Shown piece by piece: positions 16,969 through 24,430 of a stretch of DNA of 64,000 nucleotides (position 1 is the stretch's first letter; every line of letters begins with the position of its first letter). Source of the DNA: a virus; IMG/VR virus record IMGVR_UViG_3300034198_009439, positions 37,736-101,735 of that record; one strand, given 5' to 3'. Both the position numbers and the translations under genes were made by a program. The notes beneath the pieces are model-generated. The model searched no databases. It was not told where the DNA came from and worked only from the letters and a program-made list of their open reading frames with translations.

Positions 16969-18555
16969 ATGTCGGACATAAGAAAACTAATAGACTTACT
17001 AAGTGAGTCAAGCGTTGGGGCCACTGCCAGTGGTAATGTTGCCACTGTTGAGCAGTCTGCGTTTACTCAATCTCGTTCTACCGCAGTAGAAGCTTCACCT
17101 GTGCTAGAGTATGGCAACTGGGAAAATAGCGCACTGTCTACTAGTAAAAAGTTAAAGAAGACTCGTACTAAAGCAAGCAAGCTTGTAAAGAGCATTTACG
17201 GCGAAGATGCGATTGTTAAAGAGTCAAAGAGTGATGTGGCGGAAGCAAAATCTCCGGCAGAATTTATTGGACAGATGAAAAAGTTGACCAGCACAGAACA
17301 ACAATTCAACGTCGGTGATTGGGTAACTATTGATCCTAATGAAACCAGTGGGTACGCAAGTAGTGGAATGACAGGACGCATAGTTGAATTATACACCGAC
17401 GAAGGTGAACAAATGGCCAAAATTGATGTTGGCGGAGGCGGTGGTGTGCAAACAAAAATGAAAACTTATGGAGGCACATTTGGGCCACCAGGCACCACGA
17501 TAGGCCTAGGTAAAGGTGTTCGTAGTTATGGCACATATACCGTGGTTCCAACCTCAATCCTGCAAAAAGATGATCCACAAGGTGTGGCGGAAGGCTTAGC
17601 CGAAGCAATTGCGAGTGGTAATTATAGCGTAGGACTAGAGGATATTGGCAAACGAGTAACAGTTAATGGCGATACTGGAGGCAAGACTGGTTATGTGCTT
17701 GTGAGTATTAGATATTCACCACGTGGATTGGACGCAGAAATAGTTGATCGCAAAAACGGCAGTACTGGCTGGTACAACTTGACTGATATTTCAAAGTCAA
17801 ATGATCAACATTTAGGCGAGCAAGGTGTGGCGGAAGGCTCCTTAAATGAGATTGGCTATTCAGACAAATTGGGCAATCTAAATGTATCAGACTCTGAAAT
17901 TATTGCCTCTGCTACACAAGTTGGAACAATAAGTCAGAAACCTGTGATGAAGTATGAAAAGCACAATACTACATTGTTCTTTTTTTCCGATGATGAAAAA
18001 ATTTCAGCTTTGATATTATTAGTTGACGGAAATAAATTACGAGCAATTAAAAATTTCTCTGGACAAGCTGGGCAGATTTATGCTCTGATAAATTATATCG
18101 TAAACATTGACAATAGAAGATTAGTTATAACATCAGACGAGCCATTGACCAAGGAAGGGTTCAACTGGATTGCGAGATTAATCAAAGAGCCGACAGGGAT
18201 AAAAGTATCAACTTTAGATGGAGCATCGGTTGATGTTAAAACATTACACAACGAATGGCTAAAATCTAAATCAACTCGGGGAACCGAATCTGGAGAAACT
18301 GGTTTAGTCATCAGCGAATCATCACAAAAATGGAAAAATAAACTACAAGAAAATGAAACAAGATTAATTCCACATCATTATTTTAATGTTACGAGTAAAT
18401 CCAGAGAACAAGATGTGGCGGAAGAGCAGATTGACGAAGTTGCTGGTGCTCAAAAATGCTGGTCAGGTCATCGTAAAGTAGGCACTCAACCCGGCACTGG
18501 AAAAAATGCCGGTCAGCCAGTCAATAAATGTAAAAAGATATCCAAGTCTAAGTAA
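16969..18555 (+). CDS. Mosaic internal-protein candidate with VAEG linkers and C-terminal zinc motif
   Basis: 528 residues. I use the ATG at 16969; an in-frame TTG at 16957 is unlikely. The N-terminus (MSDIRKLIDLLSES) is amphipathic and resembles the starts of its neighbours. Residues ~105-195 read as an SH3-like barrel (NVGDWVTIDPNE...GRIVELYTDEGE), as do ~215-280. A module of about 175 residues (from EIGYSDKLG to IPHHYF) recurs in the genes at 23099 and 24427. The C-terminus (CWSGHRKVGTQPGTGKNAG...NKC) is a short Cys-containing motif. Modules are separated by QGVAEG (17578), QGVAEGSLNE (17821) and QDVAEEQIDE (18409). I suspect these are proteolytic processing sites for a capsid protease. 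Function unknown. Confidence 0.6.
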   Translation: MSDIRKLIDLLSESSVGATASGNVATVEQSAFTQSRSTAVEASPVLEYGNWENSALSTSKKLKKTRTKASKLVKSIYGEDAIVKESKSDVAEAKSPAEFIGQMKKLTSTEQQFNVGDWVTIDPNETSGYASSGMTGRIVELYTDEGEQMAKIDVGGGGGVQTKMKTYGGTFGPPGTTIGLGKGVRSYGTYTVVPTSILQKDDPQGVAEGLAEAIASGNYSVGLEDIGKRVTVNGDTGGKTGYVLVSIRYSPRGLDAEIVDRKNGSTGWYNLTDISKSNDQHLGEQGVAEGSLNEIGYSDKLGNLNVSDSEIIASATQVGTISQKPVMKYEKHNTTLFFFSDDEKISALILLVDGNKLRAIKNFSGQAGQIYALINYIVNIDNRRLVITSDEPLTKEGFNWIARLIKEPTGIKVSTLDGASVDVKTLHNEWLKSKSTRGTESGETGLVISESSQKWKNKLQENETRLIPHHYFNVTSKSREQDVAEEQIDEVAGAQKCWSGHRKVGTQPGTGKNAGQPVNKCKKISKSK

Positions 18556-19700
18556 TGAAAGCACACGAAATTGTTTCAGAAAGTTGGAGCGAAAAATACA
18601 AACGCTCCATTGACTGCTCTCGTCCCAAAGGTTTCTCTCAACGCGCACACTGTCAAGGTCGTAAGAAAAAAGTAAAAGAAGATATTCCGGTAAATTTAGT
18701 ATTCAACAGTATAGAACTGTCAGAATCTAGCATATCAACATACGCAAAACACTATTACTCAGCGCATCAAATTGAACAATCGCATGTGAAATTTACTTCT
18801 AATGTAAAACTTTTAGGAAAAAATAAATTAGCAGAATCAAAAGAAAATTCAGAAATAAAATCGTTTATAGACGCTATTAATCAACTTGATACTGTAAAAA
18901 AAATAAAAATAGGTGATAAATTTTCTGTATTGGCGTTTGAAATCAGATTTGCCTGGAGAGAAATTGATGCTATGGGATTCATAGAGTCAAAGACAGTATC
19001 AGATATAAACCTCAACGATAACGGAACTATTAACTACGTCATGTTTACTGATGGAGATCGTTATCCTAGACATGTTCAAGCAACTTACAATAATAAACTC
19101 GTAATACACACTGCGTATTTTAATAATTCTCAAGAGGCTAAAAAAGCACTGACATTTTTGGTGTTAAATGTTCCGGATAATTGGGGCTTGGACATTTCGG
19201 AAATAAAAGATGCTGACGGTGTAAATGAGACAAAAGATTCAAGTACGCTTCAAGATGATTTGATTTACATAATTTATATTAATAATCAACCAGTTGTAAG
19301 ACATACTTCTAAAGAAGATGTCGAGCGCGATGTTGCTGTCGTACTAAAAAAGTATCCAACGACAAAAATTGAAATACGAACCAAATCAAAAAATTCAGTA
19401 GAAGAAGATAACAACGGGTTGTCACCAACTACAAAAATGTTTCTTGAAAAAGAACAGATATTATCGACGCTAAATCGCAAACAGCACACAACGGAAGCAC
19501 TTAATTCAGATAATAGACTTCCAGATATTCCAACGACTACAACGTACATACTGTACAAGAATGTTGGAAATGAGTGGAATCCAGTTGCTAGATACCCAAC
19601 TGAAGAACAGGCACGTGACGCTGGTCGCGAAATGGCTCAAGAACTTGGCGGAAAATATCGGGTAAAACAAGTAGAGTACCCGACTACAAAATACGAATGA
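18555..19700 (+). CDS. Mosaic internal-protein candidate with N-terminal Cys/His motif
   Basis: 381 residues. The start MKAHEIVSESWSEKYK fits the M-K/R-x-x-E-I/F pattern of nearby genes. It is followed by DCSRPKGFSQRAHCQGRKKK, a short Cys/His basic motif that may bind zinc or DNA. Residues ~45-210 form a domain with no recognised motif. The region around DADGVNETKDSS resembles the processing-type linkers of neighbours. Residues ~310-381 hold TTTTYILYKNVGNEWNPVA and EEQARDAGREMAQELGGKYRVK, a small alpha/beta domain. The gene overlaps the preceding stop by one base (TAATG). Family not recognised. Confidence 0.55.
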   Translation: MKAHEIVSESWSEKYKRSIDCSRPKGFSQRAHCQGRKKKVKEDIPVNLVFNSIELSESSISTYAKHYYSAHQIEQSHVKFTSNVKLLGKNKLAESKENSEIKSFIDAINQLDTVKKIKIGDKFSVLAFEIRFAWREIDAMGFIESKTVSDINLNDNGTINYVMFTDGDRYPRHVQATYNNKLVIHTAYFNNSQEAKKALTFLVLNVPDNWGLDISEIKDADGVNETKDSSTLQDDLIYIIYINNQPVVRHTSKEDVERDVAVVLKKYPTTKIEIRTKSKNSVEEDNNGLSPTTKMFLEKEQILSTLNRKQHTTEALNSDNRLPDIPTTTTYILYKNVGNEWNPVARYPTEEQARDAGREMAQELGGKYRVKQVEYPTTKYE

Positions 19701-19708
19701 GGTAAATC

Positions 19709-20149
19709 ATGTTAGCAGACGAACTAAAAAAACTACTGGGCACTACCTTTGTGTTGTACACAAAAGTGCATGGCTTCCACTTTAATGTAGAAGGCCCTGA
19801 CTTCCCACAATATCATCAACTACTTGGAGATATTTACGAAGACATTTATTCATCTATAGATAAGATAGGCGAATACATACGCACACTAGACAGTTACACG
19901 CCCGGCAGTTTAGCCCGTATGCTAGAACTCAGTGTCATACAAGAGCAGCCAAAGATACCACGTGCTGAGTTGATGTTTGCTGAACTTATCGAGAACAACA
20001 CGGACTACATTTGCCTGTTGAACGAATGCTTCAAGTGTGCAGACGAAGAGAATCAACAAGGTATAGCAGACTTCATTGCTGGGCGTCTAGATGCTATGAA
20101 CAAACATCAGTGGATGATGAAGGCTATAATGAAGCGTCAGCGGGCGTGA
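19709..20149 (+). CDS. dps: Dps-like ferritin-family protein
   Basis: 146 residues, near the usual ~150-165 for Dps but with almost no N-terminal tail. The motif KVHGFHFNVEGPDFPQYHQLLGDIYEDIYSSIDKIGE is the Dps helix A-B signature; the His, Asp and Glu residues correspond to the inter-subunit ferroxidase ligands. Dps proteins form dodecamers that oxidise iron and coat DNA against peroxide damage. In a phage it may protect phage DNA or host nucleic acid. It starts 9 nt after the previous gene, with GAGGT upstream. A second, broken copy of its C-terminus follows at 20157-20273. Confidence 0.8.
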   Translation: MLADELKKLLGTTFVLYTKVHGFHFNVEGPDFPQYHQLLGDIYEDIYSSIDKIGEYIRTLDSYTPGSLARMLELSVIQEQPKIPRAELMFAELIENNTDYICLLNECFKCADEENQQGIADFIAGRLDAMNKHQWMMKAIMKRQRA

Positions 20150-20156
20150 TAGATCA

Positions 20157-20273
20157 TGCGTATACAAGAAAGAAAGACAAGAAGGCATTGCCAACTTCTT
20201 AGCAGAAAGATTAGAAGCAATGAACAAGCACGCCTGGATGATGCGCAGCATACTTAAAAAAGAACGAGCATGA
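20157..20273 (+). pseudogene. Relic of a second dps C-terminus
   Basis: In the frame ending at the TGA of 20271-20273 the sequence encodes RQEGIANFLAERLEAMNKHA and then WMMRSILKKERA. This matches the last 32 residues of the intact Dps (QQGIADFIAGRLDAMNKHQ, then WMMKAIMKRQRA). There is no start codon in this frame and the upstream part of the gene is missing. The relic sits directly between the intact dps and the kinase gene, and its final bases overlap the next ATG. It marks a tandem duplication with deletion, or recombination between two dps alleles. Confidence 0.75.
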
Positions 20274-21292
20274 AAATAGTTGAGTTACTAGAGAACATTA
20301 ATGTAACAGAGGGTGTACATGACCCTGCCATATTCAAAGTGGTGTTCATCATAGGCGGCCCTGGTAGCGGTAAGAGTAGAGTGGCGCATATGCTAGCTTT
20401 AAAATCGTTGGGATTTGTAAGCGTCAATAGTGATGAAGCGTTCTCTCATTTGTTGAAAAAGTCTGGGTTGAATTTAAAGATGCCTCCAGAAGAAGAGGCT
20501 CAACGCAGTAGCGTTCGTGCTAGAGCTAAAGAGATCACTGCTAACAAGATGCAGCTAGCGCTTGATGGGCGTCTTGGTATAGTAATTGACGGCACGGGCG
20601 AAGACTACAGAAAGATAGAGGGCATACACGCTAACTTAAGTGAGATGGGCTACGAGAGTTTCTTGGTAGTGGTCTATGCTAATCTAGAGACTGCCAAGCG
20701 TAGAAATGCTGCCAGAGAGCGCAGCGTACCCGAACATGTTGTTGAGAAGAAGTGGTACGGCGTTCAACAGAACTTGGACAACTTTTTGACGATGTTTGAC
20801 AATAGTGTAATCATTGACAATAATGGTACCGTATCTGATTTGACTCCACAGACCGAGCATGCTTACAAGATGATAGCGCGATGGTCACGAGTCAAATCTA
20901 GCTCACCCGAGGCGCAAAATTGGATCAATGATCAACTTGGTAACGACGATGACGATGATGTTGAAGACGATGATGTTGAAGACGATGATGTTGAAGATGA
21001 AGACATTCCAGAGCCTGAAGACGAAGTTACAGATGAGCCAGTGAAAGAGGGCTATTACAAAAATAAAGTCATAGCACAGCAAGAGTTAATGAATAAGCAA
21101 ACTGGTCAGTGGCCTACAGTTGATAATGCTGTTAGTCAAATAAAACCTAAATTTTGGAATGTAGAGATAAACGGCAAAATTTGGAAAAAATGGCGTGAAC
21201 CTGTTAAGATTCCAGATAGTAGAATAGATCGTGTTATTGATTCCATTCGTGGTCCGCAAGATGTAGTTAAAAAAATACCGGCAAAATCATGA
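20270..21292 (+). CDS. P-loop kinase (zeta-toxin/AAA_33-like) with acidic repeat tail
   Basis: 340 residues. The start MKIVELLENINVTEG fits the shared N-terminal peptide and includes a VTEG processing-like motif at residues 12-15. The kinase domain has Walker A GGPGSGKS at 29-36, an Asp after a beta strand in NSDEAF, and IVIDGTG as a Walker B-like strand; RRNAARERSVPEHVV fits the lid. It probably phosphorylates a nucleotide, nucleic-acid end or sugar nucleotide. Residues ~226-262 are an acidic linker with three DDVED repeats. The C-terminal ~80 residues (KEGYYKNKVIAQQEL...) form a separate small domain. Substrate unknown. Confidence 0.7.
   Translation: MKIVELLENINVTEGVHDPAIFKVVFIIGGPGSGKSRVAHMLALKSLGFVSVNSDEAFSHLLKKSGLNLKMPPEEEAQRSSVRARAKEITANKMQLALDGRLGIVIDGTGEDYRKIEGIHANLSEMGYESFLVVVYANLETAKRRNAARERSVPEHVVEKKWYGVQQNLDNFLTMFDNSVIIDNNGTVSDLTPQTEHAYKMIARWSRVKSSSPEAQNWINDQLGNDDDDDVEDDDVEDDDVEDEDIPEPEDEVTDEPVKEGYYKNKVIAQQELMNKQTGQWPTVDNAVSQIKPKFWNVEINGKIWKKWREPVKIPDSRIDRVIDSIRGPQDVVKKIPAKS
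20951..20995 (+). repeat. Three tandem 15-bp repeats encoding an acidic DDVED tract
   Basis: The unit GACGATGATGTTGAA occurs three times without change and continues into a degenerate fourth copy. It encodes the acidic linker of the P-loop kinase and is a likely site of slippage. Confidence 0.85.
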
Positions 21293-21708
21293 CTAATTGG
21301 ATGGAATACGTCAAGGCAAGTTATGACTTGATTATGTTGGCTCAGCAACGAGCGTCTACTGAGTTAGACTATGATGTTGGCGCCTTTGTTGTTCATACAT
21401 TTGCCAAGTATATGACCACCACTATTAGAACAGAAGAGCCAGTCGCAATCAAATTATTGACCGCTGTAAACAGTACTGGTGAATTGCGCAAACAACGCCT
21501 GATAGAAGTATCTGAAGAGTGCATGTTGATTGACGGACTTGAATTAAACAAGTCTCGTTGGGTAAGCAATGACTACTATCAGAACATTGGTATCATCGCA
21601 CTAGAGCATCGTGCATATAGTGAGCGTCCCCCAGAGTTACTTTACGATAGAATCGCTCAACAATTCAAAGACATTTCCAGAGTATTACATGCTGTAAGAT
21701 TAGTATAA
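21289..21708 (+). CDS. Hypothetical protein
   Basis: 139 residues, overlapping the kinase stop as ATGA. It is predicted mostly helical, with one central beta-like stretch (IKLLTAVNSTGELRKQRLIEVSEECML). No metal site or P-loop is seen. It lacks the N-terminal peptide shared by its neighbours, so it may work in the cytoplasm as a partner of the kinase. Family not recognised. Confidence 0.55.
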   Translation: MTNWMEYVKASYDLIMLAQQRASTELDYDVGAFVVHTFAKYMTTTIRTEEPVAIKLLTAVNSTGELRKQRLIEVSEECMLIDGLELNKSRWVSNDYYQNIGIIALEHRAYSERPPELLYDRIAQQFKDISRVLHAVRLV

Positions 21709-21711
21709 ATA
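21704..21711 (+). promoter_or_regulatory. T4-type late promoter TATAAATA
   Basis: A perfect TATAAATA overlaps the stop of the preceding gene and lies only 8 nt before the ATG at 21720. A transcript starting at the usual distance would have an extremely short leader. Confidence 0.55.
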
Positions 21712-21719
21712 CTAACAGC

Positions 21720-23102
21720 ATGAATATATTTGAAGTTATTGCTGGCAAAACTATTACTCTAAATCGCCTATACGGAGGAAATTTTCCTGATCGTTACGAA
21801 GATTTTTGGGATCATGTTCGTTCGCATGAGCTTGATAAAGAATTGCCAGTTAGAGTTCTACCAGCGTTTAATTTAAAATTACTATTGACTAGTCAATATC
21901 GTAAAGAAGATATTGATGAAGTGTCAGAACTATTAAATGATGGACAGCGAGATATTATCAATCGCTATCAGAAGGACCCACAACTCAGCAGTAAGATAAT
22001 AGTACTGTCTGGCAATAGAATTGTGGATGGCAATCATCGTGCTCTAGCCGCCGCGCTTAACAATGTAAGTATTAATTATGTTGATCTAGCAGACTTGGAT
22101 GAACAAGATGTGACTGAAGATTCTCTAAATGAAGTCAGCAAAGACTGGCGCGAAAGAAGTTCAGCGGAAGATAAGATAGGAAAGATAGCGTCCAGCCGCG
22201 AAAGATCGGATCAATTTACGATTGACGACATAAATGAAGTAAAAAGACTGATCAAAATTACAGGGCGCGCCTCAGTTATTTACGGAGGCAAAGAATATAA
22301 TAGGCTAGGAACAGCGGGCGGTATTTTAGATCATATGATTCATAACTATAGATTGAATCAAGCAAAATCTGGAGCAATGCCACAATTTACTGGAGTCGCA
22401 GCCAATGCTCGTGATATGGCCCGACAAATAGCAATGCAGACTAATGGAGATTATAATCAAAAATATGCCAGAGTATGGACTACTGGATACGGACAGAGAT
22501 ATAAAGACCCATCTGACTTTGTTGAATATAAAACTGAAGAAGACTATGATAGTGCCTGGGACTGGGTACAAAGCAAGGGCAAAAAAGTTTACTACTATGA
22601 TAATTTCAAGCATCTAAACACTGCTATAAAAATTGGAAGATATATAGTTGAGCCAGCTTCAGTTACCAGAGGTGTGTTTAGTGGTAATCCAGAAACAACA
22701 CATCAACTTAGTGTAAGAACGGCAGCAGTGATAAATCAAGCAGTTAGAAGACAAGCGGATATATCAGATCAACAAGCAATGGCACTCAAAGATATTGCTG
22801 CTACTAAAAACGCAAACGCTTTAGAAGGACTTAAACTTTTAATGAGTGTTCTTAAAGGTGAAGAAGACATTAAGAGTGTTATTGATAACTCTAAAAAGTT
22901 AGATCCCAAAGACAAGGCAAAGTTGGATGCCATAATTGCCGGCGCCAAAAATTTTAAAGAACCCGATCAAGATATAGCGGAAGCACGAAAGAAAAAGCGT
23001 AAACGCAAAGTGAATCGTACACCAAGAAGCATAACCACTGGATGGTGGGGTGGCTTTTACGGTGATAATAGTTCAGACGGCGAAGGTGGGGGTGGAGAGT
23101 GA
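21720..23102 (+). CDS. ParB-like domain protein, mosaic internal-protein candidate
   Basis: 460 residues. The N-terminus MNIFEVIAGKT loosely fits the shared leader. Residues ~40-120 form a ParB/Srx-like domain with IVLSGNRIVDGNHRALAAAL; the D-G-N-H-R at 103-107 is the ParB box 2 signature (CTP/nucleic-acid binding or nuclease). A QDVTEDSLNE linker follows at nt 22104-22133. Residues ~160-420 form a second, mostly helical region of unknown family. The C-terminus is very basic (KKKRKRKV) and ends in a Gly/Trp-rich tail. It is probably an ejected or DNA-associated protein; chromosome partitioning is unlikely in this context. Confidence 0.6.
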   Translation: MNIFEVIAGKTITLNRLYGGNFPDRYEDFWDHVRSHELDKELPVRVLPAFNLKLLLTSQYRKEDIDEVSELLNDGQRDIINRYQKDPQLSSKIIVLSGNRIVDGNHRALAAALNNVSINYVDLADLDEQDVTEDSLNEVSKDWRERSSAEDKIGKIASSRERSDQFTIDDINEVKRLIKITGRASVIYGGKEYNRLGTAGGILDHMIHNYRLNQAKSGAMPQFTGVAANARDMARQIAMQTNGDYNQKYARVWTTGYGQRYKDPSDFVEYKTEEDYDSAWDWVQSKGKKVYYYDNFKHLNTAIKIGRYIVEPASVTRGVFSGNPETTHQLSVRTAAVINQAVRRQADISDQQAMALKDIAATKNANALEGLKLLMSVLKGEEDIKSVIDNSKKLDPKDKAKLDAIIAGAKNFKEPDQDIAEARKKKRKRKVNRTPRSITTGWWGGFYGDNSSDGEGGGGE

Positions 23103-24430
23103 GAGCAAGTGAATTCACTAAGCAAGATGTGGCGGAAGGCTCGTATAGAGAAGGCGGTAGTATTACACACGATGGAGTAGAATATGATTTTGATAGGGTA
23201 ATGAGCATAGCAGAAAAATTGCCTACTAAGACTTGTTCTGTTGATAAACTCTCTTGGATACTCAAATACGATACTCCGAACAAAGAGCGTCTTGAACGTG
23301 CTGACATAACAGTTCCGTTAATAGTCACAAAGAGTTCTAATGGCAAATTAGCAGCAATAGATGGTTTACATAGATTGGCAAAAGCAGTTAGAGATAATGT
23401 AAAGACGTTGCCAGTGAAATATGTAAGTCCAAAGATGTTGCCATCAGCAAAAATCAGCAAGCAAGGCGTGACGGAGAGCATTCAACATAATTCACAAGAC
23501 CTAAAAGATGTGGCAGAATGGATGAGTACTACGTCTGACAAACTCAATATCGTAGTAAAGCAAGAACCAATTGAAAAGTTCATCAAACAAATTCGTGAGA
23601 TGTATGGCACTTACGATGAATTTCCAGAAGATGAAGAACGTACTAATCGTATTTTGAAGTTATTGAAGCGTGGTGCTAAACCACTACCTATGTATGTAGA
23701 AGCCAATGATCCAGACTTATTTGTTATGGAAGGTAGACATAGAATGGTGGCATTCTGGTTAGCAGGTATGAAAACTATTCCAGTTGCGTATGTTAGTGTA
23801 AAAGATAAGCAAGATGTGACGGAAGATAATGTGGTCAATGAAATTGATTATGCTTCAACACTAGCAAATCTTTCTATGTCTGATCAACAACTTATAAAAT
23901 CTTCATCTGTCGTGGGTACAATTGGATCTAGAGAAGTGTTTTTATTTACACAGGGAAATTCTAGAATTTATTTCTTTAAAGATAATGACGCTATAGACGC
24001 ATTAGTCTATCTATTCAAAAATCGTTTGCTAGGCATTAAGAATTATTCACGTAACAAAGGCTTGGTTTATAATTTATTACAGTACATTGTAAATATGAAT
24101 CGTGAGTCAATTAAACTAACGGAGATAGATAAACTAACTCCTGATGGAATACAGTGGATATTGCGACAAATTAAAACTTCAAGTGATTTTGTGATTACGG
24201 ATCAACGAGGAAATAAAATAGATTCGTCTAATCTATATGATGAATGGGAATTAGCAAGAACTTCTGGAAAACATGGATCAACTGAAATAGTAATTGCCCC
24301 ATCTGACAATAGAAAAAACATCAGAGAAAATGAATCGCGACTGATGCCCATGGATATTTGGGGAGCAACATTAAAAACTACTTCATCTAATGTTGTTGAT
24401 ATTAATACGTTATTAGAGATGACATCATGA
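23099..24430 (+). CDS. Double ParB-like protein with shared ~170-residue module
   Basis: 443 residues from a GTG that overlaps the previous stop. The N-terminus MRASEFTKQDVAEGS joins the shared leader to a VAEG motif. The first ParB-like domain (~70-110) has AAIDGLHRLAKAV with DGLHR at 88-92. The second (~150-228) has LFVMEGRHRMVAFWLAG with EGRHR at 211-215. Linkers KQGVTES (nt 23459) and KQDVTEDNVVNE (nt 23807) separate the modules. The last ~190 residues, starting EIDYASTLANLSMS, are homologous to modules in the genes at 16969 and 24427. Function unknown; nucleotide or DNA binding is the best guess from the ParB signatures. Confidence 0.6.
   Translation: MRASEFTKQDVAEGSYREGGSITHDGVEYDFDRVMSIAEKLPTKTCSVDKLSWILKYDTPNKERLERADITVPLIVTKSSNGKLAAIDGLHRLAKAVRDNVKTLPVKYVSPKMLPSAKISKQGVTESIQHNSQDLKDVAEWMSTTSDKLNIVVKQEPIEKFIKQIREMYGTYDEFPEDEERTNRILKLLKRGAKPLPMYVEANDPDLFVMEGRHRMVAFWLAGMKTIPVAYVSVKDKQDVTEDNVVNEIDYASTLANLSMSDQQLIKSSSVVGTIGSREVFLFTQGNSRIYFFKDNDAIDALVYLFKNRLLGIKNYSRNKGLVYNLLQYIVNMNRESIKLTEIDKLTPDGIQWILRQIKTSSDFVITDQRGNKIDSSNLYDEWELARTSGKHGSTEIVIAPSDNRKNIRENESRLMPMDIWGATLKTTSSNVVDINTLLEMTS

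Noticed and set aside
17336-17608. Minus-strand open frame inside the mosaic protein gene
   Set aside because: Antisense to a conserved repeated module, with no start signals.
20011-20202. Open frame overlapping the dps C-terminus in another frame
   Set aside because: Its sequence is a frame-shifted reading of dps and its relic; the dps frame has the homology.
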